DNA of 64,000 bases. Origin: Sphingomonas citricola. Its GTDB lineage: Bacteria > Pseudomonadota > Alphaproteobacteria > Sphingomonadales > Sphingomonadaceae. Under the pieces are notes generated by a model. It saw nothing but the letters and a program-made list of their open reading frames with translations. It did no database searches and was not told the DNA's origin. Numbering within the stretch: position 1 is the first letter of the stretch; every line of letters starts with the position of its first letter. Positions 35,702-43,550 of the stretch are shown here, in pieces. Position numbers and translations under genes: made by a program. The DNA lies in NCBI RefSeq assembly GCF_019429535.1, contig NZ_JAHXZM010000002.1, forward strand, positions 1 through 64,000. The letters run 5' to 3'.

Positions 35702-36637
35702 TTAGACTGACAGCACCCTTTTGAGCCATCCATGTGCATCAAGCCAGCCCTGCAGAGCGTTGGTCCATCCCGCACTGGTCGTCCCCGGCTTGCCCTCGAA
35801 GCCGAAGCCGTGGCCGCCATGTTCGTAGACGTGCAGCTCGACAGGCTTTCTTGCACGTCGCCAGCTGTCTGGCAGACCGTAGCCCTGCTGACCGAAAAGT
35901 TCGTCGTCACTGGCGACCGCAACGAACAATGGCGGTGCGTTGCCCGCGACCGCAGTCGTCGCCATCGACGGGTAAATTGCGGCAAGCAGGTCGGGCATGG
36001 TGCCGGGATTAGCGGCCTTCACCACGTCGAGCCCCATGATCGCGCCGGCGGAGAAGCCGAGATAGCCGACGCGCTTTGGATCGATCGCCCATTCCGCTGC
36101 TCGCGCGCGAACCAGCCGCATGGCCGCCTGCGCGTCGGCGAGCGCTACGGCAGGCGATCTGATGTCGGCGCCGCCTTTCGCACCCGCCGCTATCGCCGCG
36201 GCGAAGCGGGCGAGCGCAGCCTGCTTAAACGCATCCATGTCCGCCGGCGTGGCATCGAGCCGGTACTTGAGCACGAAGGCGGCAATGCCATGATCGGCGA
36301 GCCAGCGCGCCGGCTTCATCGCTTCGGCGTCGATCGACTCCATCACGAAGCCGCCGCCCGGCGCGACGATCATCGCCGCTCCCGTCGCTTTGCCCTTGGG
36401 CGGCAGTACCGGCGTCAACGTGGCGACGGAGACATTGCGCACGGTTGCACGGCCGTTGAGCAAGAACCAGCTTTCAGCCGGCATATCCGCCACGCCGCCA
36501 GTTCCTAGCGGAATTGCACCCGCCTGTGCTGGCGTCGCCATTGGTTCGACCTTGATCACCTGCGCCAGCGCGGGGATCGGCACCACCGCTGCGTGGGCCA
36601 AAGCGAATGCGGCGGTCAGCAAGCGCAGATAGTTCAT
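35702..36637 (-). CDS. Exported alpha/beta-hydrolase (xylan-esterase/BD-FAE-like)
   Basis: The 311-residue protein has a signal peptide (MNYLRLLTAAFALAHAAVVPIPALAQ), the oxyanion APGGGF, the nucleophile elbow GFSAGA and a late His in YEHGGHGFG. It probably removes acyl groups from a carbohydrate in the periplasm. The ATG at 36637 follows AGAGGA; the open frame to 36673 overlaps the GH3 gene. Its last codons and stop lie inside the right end of the IS6 element, so the native C-terminal tail was replaced by about four IS-encoded residues. It is 26 bases downstream of the GH3 gene and probably co-transcribed. Confidence 0.87.
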   Translation of the reverse strand: MNYLRLLTAAFALAHAAVVPIPALAQVIKVEPMATPAQAGAIPLGTGGVADMPAESWFLLNGRATVRNVSVATLTPVLPPKGKATGAAMIVAPGGGFVMESIDAEAMKPARWLADHGIAAFVLKYRLDATPADMDAFKQAALARFAAAIAAGAKGGADIRSPAVALADAQAAMRLVRARAAEWAIDPKRVGYLGFSAGAIMGLDVVKAANPGTMPDLLAAIYPSMATTAVAGNAPPLFVAVASDDELFGQQGYGLPDSWRRARKPVELHVYEHGGHGFGFEGKPGTTSAGWTNALQGWLDAHGWLKRVLSV

Positions 36638-36663
36638 GACAGCAAATCCTCTCGGCTCACAGA

Positions 36664-38880
36664 TCAGCGCCACGCACGCGCGGGCAGGGACAGGGTGATG
36701 ACATCGCTCAGGTCGGCCGCCGAGCGCCCGAGCGCAAAGCCGTAGCGGCCTGCGGGCATGGTCCAGCGACCGTCCTTGCTGGTCGCCAGCACGCGCGGAT
36801 CGATTGCGATCTCAGCCTCCCTGGAGGCACCGGGCTGGAGCGTCACCTTCGCGAACCCGGCGAGCCGCAGCGTCTTTCCGGTCGGCGTGGAGACGAGGTA
36901 GAGTTGCGCGACGTCGCTGCCCGTGCGCGCGCCGGCGTTGAGAATCGTAACACTCGCCCTCGGCTGCGCACCCCCGCTCATGCGCAAACGTCCGTGGTCG
37001 AAGTGCGTGTAGGTCAGCCCGTATCCGAACGGGAAGAGCGGCGCAGCGCCCGTACGGGCAAACCAGCGATAGCCGACGTCTGCGCCCTCAATGTTGTAGT
37101 CGATCAGGTAATGCTTGCCCGCGGCAAGACCGGTGGCAAAATCCCTTTCGCTCAGTCCCGCGTACGGTAACGCCGGGCGCGGCAACTGATCGAGTGACGC
37201 CGGAAATGTGATCGGCAGCCGACCCGACGGATTGTTGTCGCCGAACAAGGTTGCGGCAATTGCGTCGCCGCCGTGCACGCCGCCGTACCACGCCTCGAGG
37301 ACCGCTCCCGTGTCCTCTAGCCACGGCATCAGCACCGGTCCTCCGGTTTCCAGCACCACGATCGTGCGCGGATTGGCGGCGGTGACGGCGGCGATCAGCG
37401 CATCCTGCCCGTCGGGCAGAGATAGGTCGGGCACGTCGGCACCCTCGGCCATCCACTGCGTCGCGAACACGATTGCCACATCGGCCGCCTTTGCTGCGGC
37501 GACCGCATCGGTCAGGTACCGGCCGTTGCGAAAGGTGATGCTCGCCTTGGGCGCGATCGCGCGGATCGCAGCGAGTGGGGCGGTGCCGTGATAGGTCTGA
37601 TTGTTGTACCTGGCGAGCGGGCCTTCGCCACCCATCGGAATCGAAGCGGCAGGACCGCCCAGCGGCTGCACCTGCGTCGATCCACCGCCCGACAGCACGC
37701 CTGCGTCGGCATAGCCACCGATCACCGCGATCGAGCGCACATCTTTCGACAAGGGCAGCAGTGCACGCTCGTTGCGCAAGAGGACGATACCCTGTTCGGC
37801 GACGCTCTGCGCCACGCGCGCATTGGCGGCGACGTCAATCGGCCCGCGTTTCGGCGGGTTGGTGTCGAGCCCGAGCGCGTAGATTGAGCGCAGCACGCGG
37901 CGGTTCATGTCGGAAACCCGCGCCGCGTAAGCGGGATCGCGCGCGGCGGCGGCGGCAAGCGGCACGCCGAAGAACACCTGCTTGTCGATCTGCTCGCCCG
38001 ATTGCTGGTCAAGCCCAGCGAGTGCCTGATCGACGCTCGTTACCGCGCCCCAGTCCGACATGACGAAACCCGGATAGTTCCAGTCGCGCTTCAGCACCTG
38101 GTTGAGCAGGTATTCGCTGCCGCACGCCGCGGCGCCGTTGACGCGGTTGTACGCGCACATGACCGCGCCGGGCTGCCCGCGCTCGATCGCAATCTGGAAT
38201 GCGAGCAGATCACTCATGCGGAACGCGTCGTCGGCGAGGAGGCCGTCGACCGCGTGACGGCCAGTCTCCTGTGCGTTGAGCGCGAAATGCTTGACGGTGG
38301 AGAGCACGTGCTGCGACTGGACGCCCGCGATCGCCGCGCCGCCCAGCAGCCCAGAATGAAGCGGGTCTTCACCGAAATACTCGAACGTGCGGCCGTTTCG
38401 GGGGTCGCGCATCAGGTTAATGCCGCCACCCAGCAGCACGTTGAACCCTTTGGCGCGCGCCTCGCCCGCAATCATCGCGCTGCCCTGACGGATCAGTTCG
38501 GGGTCCCAGGTCGAGCCCATGGCGGTGGCGGAGGGTAGAGCGGTGTCGCCATCCTTACGCAGCCCAGAGATGTACGACACGCCCAGGCTTGCATCGGTTT
38601 CGGTCAACGCTGGTACGCCCAGCCGCGGGATGCCGGCGACGTAGCCGGCCCCGGTGATCGCCTCGGCCGGGATCTTGACGTTGGGGATGATCGGGATCGC
38701 CCACAGTCCATGGGTGAGGGTGGTCCGCTCCTCAACACGCAACGCACGTTCGGTCTGAGCAGCACGCGCGTCGGCTTTGCCCGCTTGCGTGCGTTCGGGT
38801 GGACGCCGCTGCGCCGTTGCTGATGAATGAGCCGCTGCCGCAGTCACGGCCGCGGTGATCATCAATGTCTGCCGGATCAT
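36664..38880 (-). CDS. Glycoside hydrolase family 3 (beta-glucosidase-type)
   Basis: The 738-residue exported enzyme has a signal peptide, the GH3 (beta/alpha)8 domain with the nucleophile Asp in FVMSDWGAVT, the second alpha/beta domain and a C-terminal fibronectin III-like domain (about residues 640-735). It would hydrolyse beta-glucosides or beta-xylosides in the periplasm. The ATG at 38880 follows GGGAGAGGG; the frame is open nine codons further. It forms an operon with the esterase and diverges from a TonB receptor, so the three look like an uptake-and-trimming unit for acylated oligosaccharides. Confidence 0.9.
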   Translation of the reverse strand: MIRQTLMITAAVTAAAAHSSATAQRRPPERTQAGKADARAAQTERALRVEERTTLTHGLWAIPIIPNVKIPAEAITGAGYVAGIPRLGVPALTETDASLGVSYISGLRKDGDTALPSATAMGSTWDPELIRQGSAMIAGEARAKGFNVLLGGGINLMRDPRNGRTFEYFGEDPLHSGLLGGAAIAGVQSQHVLSTVKHFALNAQETGRHAVDGLLADDAFRMSDLLAFQIAIERGQPGAVMCAYNRVNGAAACGSEYLLNQVLKRDWNYPGFVMSDWGAVTSVDQALAGLDQQSGEQIDKQVFFGVPLAAAAARDPAYAARVSDMNRRVLRSIYALGLDTNPPKRGPIDVAANARVAQSVAEQGIVLLRNERALLPLSKDVRSIAVIGGYADAGVLSGGGSTQVQPLGGPAASIPMGGEGPLARYNNQTYHGTAPLAAIRAIAPKASITFRNGRYLTDAVAAAKAADVAIVFATQWMAEGADVPDLSLPDGQDALIAAVTAANPRTIVVLETGGPVLMPWLEDTGAVLEAWYGGVHGGDAIAATLFGDNNPSGRLPITFPASLDQLPRPALPYAGLSERDFATGLAAGKHYLIDYNIEGADVGYRWFARTGAAPLFPFGYGLTYTHFDHGRLRMSGGAQPRASVTILNAGARTGSDVAQLYLVSTPTGKTLRLAGFAKVTLQPGASREAEIAIDPRVLATSKDGRWTMPAGRYGFALGRSAADLSDVITLSLPARAWR

Positions 38881-38921
38881 CCCGAACCCTCTCCCCATCA
38901 GCAGCACATATTAGCAACAAA

Positions 38922-38965
38922 ATGATACGTGCGTGCTTGACAGTATGTTTGTTGGTTATCATGAT
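38922..38965. promoter_or_regulatory. Divergent promoter with ATGATA/TATCAT inverted repeat
   Basis: ATGATA (38922) and TATCAT (38957) flank the -35-like TTGACA (38937-38942), which is followed after 17 bases by CATGAT. It lies between the GH3 and TonB genes. The TetR gene downstream of the receptor is a plausible binder, but this is not shown by the sequence. Confidence 0.4.
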
Positions 38966-39011
38966 CCATGTCAAGCGGCGAGACCGCGTGATCAGGTGAG
39001 GATGGTAGCTT

Positions 39012-41390
39012 ATGCGCGGATTGGTCCTGCTGGCAGGCAGCAGCTTGATGGCGATCGGAAATGCAGCTGTAGCGCAGACGGTGCCGCCGCCTGAGACGCC
39101 CAGCGCCAGCTCGGAAACGGCGCCTGCGACAGGTCAGGCAACCAGCGAAGGTATCGATGCCGCCGGCGGTGACATCATCGTTACCGCGCAGCGCCGGGCC
39201 CAATCCTTGCGCGACGTTCCAATCGCGATCACCGTCGTGAACGGCCAATCGATCCGTGAAACAGGTGCCAATCAGCTCGCCGACATCACGCAGCGAGCAC
39301 CCAGCCTCAACTTTACCGCCACGCCGGGAGTACCCAATTTTGCGATCCGTGGCGTCGGCACCAACTCATTTGATTACGGCATCGAGTCGGCTGTCGGCAT
39401 CGCAGTGGACGACGTCAACATCACGCTGCCACGCTACGTGCCGCTGAATTCGCTTGCGGACGTCGAGCGGGTCGAGGTGCTGCGCGGACCGCAGGGGCTG
39501 CTGTTCGGCAAGAACACGACGGCGGGGCTGATCTCGATCTCGACCACACGCCCGCAATTGGGCGAGTTCAGCAGCAACGGTCGCGTCCAGGCCGGCGAGC
39601 GCGGTCAGGTGCAGACTCAGGCGGTGGTCAATCTGCCGCTTGGCAACAAGGCCGCGTTACGCGTGGTGGGGGGGTATCAGTACCAGAAGCCTTCGACCCA
39701 GCTTGTCGGCCCCGGCCGGCTCGATCCGGTGCGCCGTTACTTTGGCACAGGTAAGCTGTTGTGGGAGCCGACCGACCGGCTGAGCCTGTACGCGATCGTC
39801 GATTACCAGAACAACAGTGGGATCGAGGCCTATTCGACGATCCGCAAGTTCGGGGGCAACGATCCGACGCCGATCCCGCCGCAGCTGCGCCCGTTCGCCC
39901 CGGCCAATTTCGTACGTGCGCAAAACACCGCCTTGGGGGTCGTCGCCTCGCCAACCAACAATAAGACCGCGATCGGCAGCACGAACGTCCTACGTGACGA
40001 GCGCAGCTTTGGTGCGCAATTGTCGGCGAGCTATGATGCGGGGCCGCTGACCGTCACGTCGGTCACCGCCTACCGCGACCTGCACGCGCGCGCAAACAAC
40101 GACGTCGACCAGACTCCGGTCGCGTTTTTCGACACCAACATCGCCAACTCGCAATCATACCAATTGTCGGAAGAGTTGCGCGTATCGAACAACGGCTCCA
40201 GCACGATCGATTATACCGCCGGGCTCTATTATTTCCGCCAGCACATCGACGCGCAAATCCTGCAGGCGGGTACCTTCGGCATCTTCCCGGCCTCGGTGCC
40301 AGTCCGGCTGTCGCCGGTGCAGGGCCAGTCGAACTTCGACTATGGCACCAACAGCTACGCCGCCTTCGCGCAGCTGACGTTCAACCTGACCTCGTCGCTC
40401 AGGCTGATCGCGGGCGGGCGCTACACGCGCGACGAGATCGATTCCACCACCACGGTGACGCAGGCGCCGGGCGTGTGCAATCTGATCGTCTTCGCACTGA
40501 GCGGTGGACAACGCTGCATCGGGACACTGCCCGCACCGATCAACCGTGACCGCAACGCCGACGGCTTCTCCGCGCGCGGCGGCATCGAATATGCGATTGC
40601 ACCGACCGCCAATCTGTATGCGACCTACACGCGCGGCTACAAAGGACCGGCGGTCAGCTCGGCAGCGGGCGTCGCGTTCGACGTCGATCCTGAGAAGGTC
40701 GACGCGTACGAGGTCGGCGGCAAGTTCGACCTGCTCGATCGCCGCGTCAGCCTGAACCTTGCCGGTTTCATCAACAACTTCCGCGATTTTCAGGCGCAGG
40801 TGTTCGATCCGGCGCTGAACGGCGGACTGGGCTCGTTCCGCACCGGCAACGCCAGCACGCTCAAGACGCGCGGCGTCGAGGCCGAAGCGTCGGTCCGCCC
40901 GACGCGCGGCATCAGCCTGTCGGGTGGTGTCACCTATCTCGACACCGAGTACGGCAACTACAACGTTGCCTGCTATTTCGGGCAGACCGCGGCGCAGGGG
41001 TGTAATCTGCCGGGACCGAGCTTCAACGCGCGCGGAACGCCGCTCGTCGGTGCATCGAAATGGACGACCAGCCTTGCCGCCAATGTCGAGCAACCGATCG
41101 GCGGCGACTTGAAATTCTTCGTCAACGCCGACTGGCGCTACCGCAGCCGTTTCCTCTACGCGATCAACGATCCCAACACGACTCAAGCCGGTTACTCGCT
41201 CGTCAATGCGACGGTCGGGATCGGTGACATCGGCGACCATGCGCGTGTCAGCGTGTTCGTGCGCAACCTGTTCGACAAGCGCTATGCCGCGGCCATCTTC
41301 CCCGGCAATTTCTCTGCTGGACAGTACGTTCAAACGCTTCCGGACAATGCGTTCCGGCGGATCGGCGGCGCGTTCGAGTGGCGTTTCTGA
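39012..41390 (+). CDS. TonB-dependent outer-membrane receptor
   Basis: The 792-residue protein has a signal peptide ending near AAVAQ, a TonB-box region (GDIIVTAQRRAQS), a plug with DVERVEVLRGPQGLLFGKNTTAG and a barrel ending FEWRF. It faces the GH3/esterase operon and is followed by a TetR gene on the same strand, which suggests import of an oligosaccharide or glycoside and local control. Nothing in the sequence points to siderophore binding. Confidence 0.92.
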   Translation: MRGLVLLAGSSLMAIGNAAVAQTVPPPETPSASSETAPATGQATSEGIDAAGGDIIVTAQRRAQSLRDVPIAITVVNGQSIRETGANQLADITQRAPSLNFTATPGVPNFAIRGVGTNSFDYGIESAVGIAVDDVNITLPRYVPLNSLADVERVEVLRGPQGLLFGKNTTAGLISISTTRPQLGEFSSNGRVQAGERGQVQTQAVVNLPLGNKAALRVVGGYQYQKPSTQLVGPGRLDPVRRYFGTGKLLWEPTDRLSLYAIVDYQNNSGIEAYSTIRKFGGNDPTPIPPQLRPFAPANFVRAQNTALGVVASPTNNKTAIGSTNVLRDERSFGAQLSASYDAGPLTVTSVTAYRDLHARANNDVDQTPVAFFDTNIANSQSYQLSEELRVSNNGSSTIDYTAGLYYFRQHIDAQILQAGTFGIFPASVPVRLSPVQGQSNFDYGTNSYAAFAQLTFNLTSSLRLIAGGRYTRDEIDSTTTVTQAPGVCNLIVFALSGGQRCIGTLPAPINRDRNADGFSARGGIEYAIAPTANLYATYTRGYKGPAVSSAAGVAFDVDPEKVDAYEVGGKFDLLDRRVSLNLAGFINNFRDFQAQVFDPALNGGLGSFRTGNASTLKTRGVEAEASVRPTRGISLSGGVTYLDTEYGNYNVACYFGQTAAQGCNLPGPSFNARGTPLVGASKWTTSLAANVEQPIGGDLKFFVNADWRYRSRFLYAINDPNTTQAGYSLVNATVGIGDIGDHARVSVFVRNLFDKRYAAAIFPGNFSAGQYVQTLPDNAFRRIGGAFEWRF

Positions 41391-41463
41391 ACGTGCTGGC
41401 GGGCAGGGCCGTCCGGTCTTGCCCGCCGCCGGCCGATCGGCCAGTGTCACCATTTGGTCCGGC

Positions 41464-42084
41464 ATGAGCGAGGTAAACGTCCTGCGACGCACCCAGGAAC
41501 AACGAACCGCGGAAACGCGCGCCGCACTGTTCGAGGCGGCGGTCACGACGATCAGCCGGCTGGGCTACAATCGCGCCAGCAACGCGGAGATCGCAGACGA
41601 GGCGGGCGTTAGCCGGGGTGCGATCACGCATCATTTCGCCACGCGCGCCGCGTTTATTGCGGAAGTAGTCAGATGGGTGTTCGATCAGGAGGTCGCCGCC
41701 TATCGTGAAATCCAGCGTGAGCGTCAGATCGGCGCGCGTGTATCCGACTGGCCAGAAATATCGTGGGAAGTGCTGTCGCGCCCTTCCGGCATTGCCGTGC
41801 TGGAGATCTTCGTCGCGTCGCGCAGCGATCCCGAACTGGCGAGCCTGATCAAACCGGCGCAGAATGTGATCGAAGAGGCTGCCGCGACGGCCTTTTTCGA
41901 CCGGATCGGCGCCACGGTTCGCGATCCTGCGGCGATCCGGCTCGTCGTTTGGGCGGTCCGCGGCATGGCGCTTGGCCGCGACTTCATCGATGATCCCGAC
42001 AGCATGCAGGCATCGGTTGATCTGCTGAGCAGCATGTTTGAACGCTTGTCGCCGAGCGGTAGGCTCGAAGAGTTGGTGGGCTAA
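41464..42084 (+). CDS. TetR-family transcriptional regulator
   Basis: The 206-residue protein has an N-terminal helix-turn-helix (about residues 25-55, ASNAEIADEAGVSRGAITHHF) and a helical ligand-binding domain with the usual length. The ATG at 41464 avoids overlap with the receptor gene, whose stop is 73 bases upstream. It probably represses the receptor and the divergent GH3 operon. The effector is not predictable. Confidence 0.87.
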   Translation: MSEVNVLRRTQEQRTAETRAALFEAAVTTISRLGYNRASNAEIADEAGVSRGAITHHFATRAAFIAEVVRWVFDQEVAAYREIQRERQIGARVSDWPEISWEVLSRPSGIAVLEIFVASRSDPELASLIKPAQNVIEEAAATAFFDRIGATVRDPAAIRLVVWAVRGMALGRDFIDDPDSMQASVDLLSSMFERLSPSGRLEELVG

Positions 42085-42604
42085 TGCTGTTCGTTAGGCA
42101 GGATATGCGCTCGTCTGCTCAGCTCAACCGGTCGCCGGGATCTCGTGCGAACTAAATATACTAATTTCCTGCCTACCTACTGTCTTTTATGACTCTATAG
42201 ATCCGTGCTTCAGTGAGTGCTTTTGGGTATAACGCGAAGCTCTTGAATTCTTTTTGACTTTTCGGTCATACAGGGATCGGGCGGGATCGTTTCAGCAGGA
42301 ACACCGCCCGGATGTTGACGGTAAAAGAAACCCTAGTCATGTCAGGTCTCCAATTATGCTGCTGTCACAGGTTATTCCGTCGCGGCTTTGATCCCTAACA
42401 GGTATTTCTCAATGCAAACATCGTGGGCGAATCGCGACAGGCTTATTCTTGTAGAATAGGCTTGATCCGATTCGAACTTGCTCGCGACCGTGCTTTATAA
42501 ATTGCGAAATCATTGGGCAGAGAAGCTTACATATCGATGTAACATTCTGTTGCGCGAACTATGCCCGCTTGCGTCGGGGGAAATTTGCGGGCTCCATTAC
42601 CACG
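42085..42604. other. Intergenic region, AT-richer, with several inverted repeats
   Basis: This 520-base stretch between the TetR gene and the oxidase operon has no supported gene and is clearly less GC-rich than its surroundings. TAGGCAGGA (42095-42103) and TCCTGCCTA (42167-42175) form a spaced 9-bp inverted repeat. TATTCT-TGT-AGAATA (42444-42458) and TTACAT-ATCG-ATGTAA (42527-42542) are perfect palindromes. The region probably holds the oxidase promoter; the first repeat pair could be remains of a mobile element. Confidence 0.5.
42527..42542. promoter_or_regulatory. Perfect palindrome upstream of the oxidase operon
   Basis: TTACAT-ATCG-ATGTAA has the 6-4-6 geometry of CRP/FNR-type operators, though its bases are not the FNR consensus. 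It lies about 60 bases before the subunit II start, a reasonable place for oxygen- or redox-linked control of a terminal oxidase. Confidence 0.45.
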
Positions 42605-43528
42605 ATGTCTCGCCAGTCCGCCTTTTCGACCTTCGGCGTTGAAGCCGCGAAAATGCGCGATTTGACCATTTTAATGACGGTGTCGGGCTTCGTTATTTTC
42701 GTTATCGTCGCCGTGTTGTTCACATTGGCGATCAGGGCGCGACGCGACACGATCGGGCATCGCGGAGGCATGCGGCTCGTGCTTTGGGCGGGCGCGATGA
42801 TCCCCACGGTCGTGCTTGCAGCGCTGCTGATCGGCACCTTGCCCGCGATGCGCCCGATACAGGCGAACCGAGATGCGCTCATTGTTGACGTCGCTGGAGA
42901 GCAATTCTGGTGGCGCGTCGGCTACCGTACGCCCGATGGCGGCACGATCACGGCTGCGAATGAGGTGCGTATCCCCGTCGGACGGACCGTCGACTTTCGT
43001 CTCAGCGCGGGTGACGTGATCCACAGCTTCTGGATCCCCGGACTGGCGGGCAAGGTCGACATGATCCCAGGCCGAACCAATCGGCTGGTGGCCCGTGCGA
43101 CGAAAGCCGGACGTTATCGCGGACAGTGCGCGGAATTCTGCGGACTAAGCCACGCTTTGATGGCGTTTGATGTTGTGGCGATGGATCCGGCCGCGTTTGA
43201 TCGCTGGCTGCTCGCGCAGCGAAGCGCCGCGCCCGCACCTACCACGCCGATCGCGCAGCGCGGCGCTGCCCTGTTCGCCGACAATGGCTGTGGCGGCTGC
43301 CACGCGGTGGCGGGGACCGTGGCGGCGGGCAAGATCGGCCCCGACTTTTCGCATATCGCCACGCGCACGACGCTCGGCGCGGGGATCATTCCGATGAGCG
43401 AGGTCAATCTGAGCCGTTTCATCGCACACGCGCCGTCCGTGAAGCCTGGCGCGCGCATGCCCGCATATACGCATCTGGCGCCCGCCGACGTCGCGACGAT
43501 CGCGCGCTATCTGGAAACCTTGAAATGA
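42605..43528 (+). CDS. Cytochrome c oxidase subunit II with C-terminal cytochrome c (caa3-type)
   Basis: The 307-residue protein has two N-terminal membrane helices, a cupredoxin domain with the CuA ligands in GQCAEFCGLSHALM (about residues 174-187) and a C-terminal heme c domain with CGGCH near residue 229 and a Met ligand late in the domain (MPAYTHL). It accepts electrons from cytochrome c for oxygen reduction. The start is uncertain: ATG 42605 has no clear ribosome site, and a TTG at 42569 would add 12 residues. It leads the oxidase operon. Confidence 0.9.
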   Translation: MSRQSAFSTFGVEAAKMRDLTILMTVSGFVIFVIVAVLFTLAIRARRDTIGHRGGMRLVLWAGAMIPTVVLAALLIGTLPAMRPIQANRDALIVDVAGEQFWWRVGYRTPDGGTITAANEVRIPVGRTVDFRLSAGDVIHSFWIPGLAGKVDMIPGRTNRLVARATKAGRYRGQCAEFCGLSHALMAFDVVAMDPAAFDRWLLAQRSAAPAPTTPIAQRGAALFADNGCGGCHAVAGTVAAGKIGPDFSHIATRTTLGAGIIPMSEVNLSRFIAHAPSVKPGARMPAYTHLAPADVATIARYLETLK

Positions 43529-43550
43529 CCTGTTGCGCCGGAGCGGTCGC

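Larger units (their letters stand above)
34881..35717 (+). mobile_element. IS6-family insertion sequence (about 837 bp)
   Basis: One DDE transposase gene fills the element, as in the IS6 family, and the length is typical. The right end is set at 35717, where similarity to the remnant at 48252-48334 stops. The left end is placed at GGGCTTCGTCA by weak inverted similarity to GGTGCTGTCAG at the right. No 8-bp target duplication was found, so the flanks may have been rearranged or the ends are off by a few bases. It forms the boundary between the catabolic island and the glycosidase locus. Confidence 0.75.

Noticed and set aside
34873..35726. Target-site duplication around the IS6 element
   Set aside because: The 8 bases on each side do not match, so no duplication can be claimed.
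40155..41546. A 463-codon minus-strand frame
   Set aside because: It is antisense to the TonB receptor gene, with no recognisable domain or ribosome site.
42266..42340. A 24-codon minus-strand frame (MTRVSFTVNIRAVFLLKRSRPIPV is its product, split here as MTRVSFTVN and the rest) with GGAG before the ATG
   Set aside because: It is too short to assign. It could be the broken start of a lost gene or a leader, but nothing downstream supports either.
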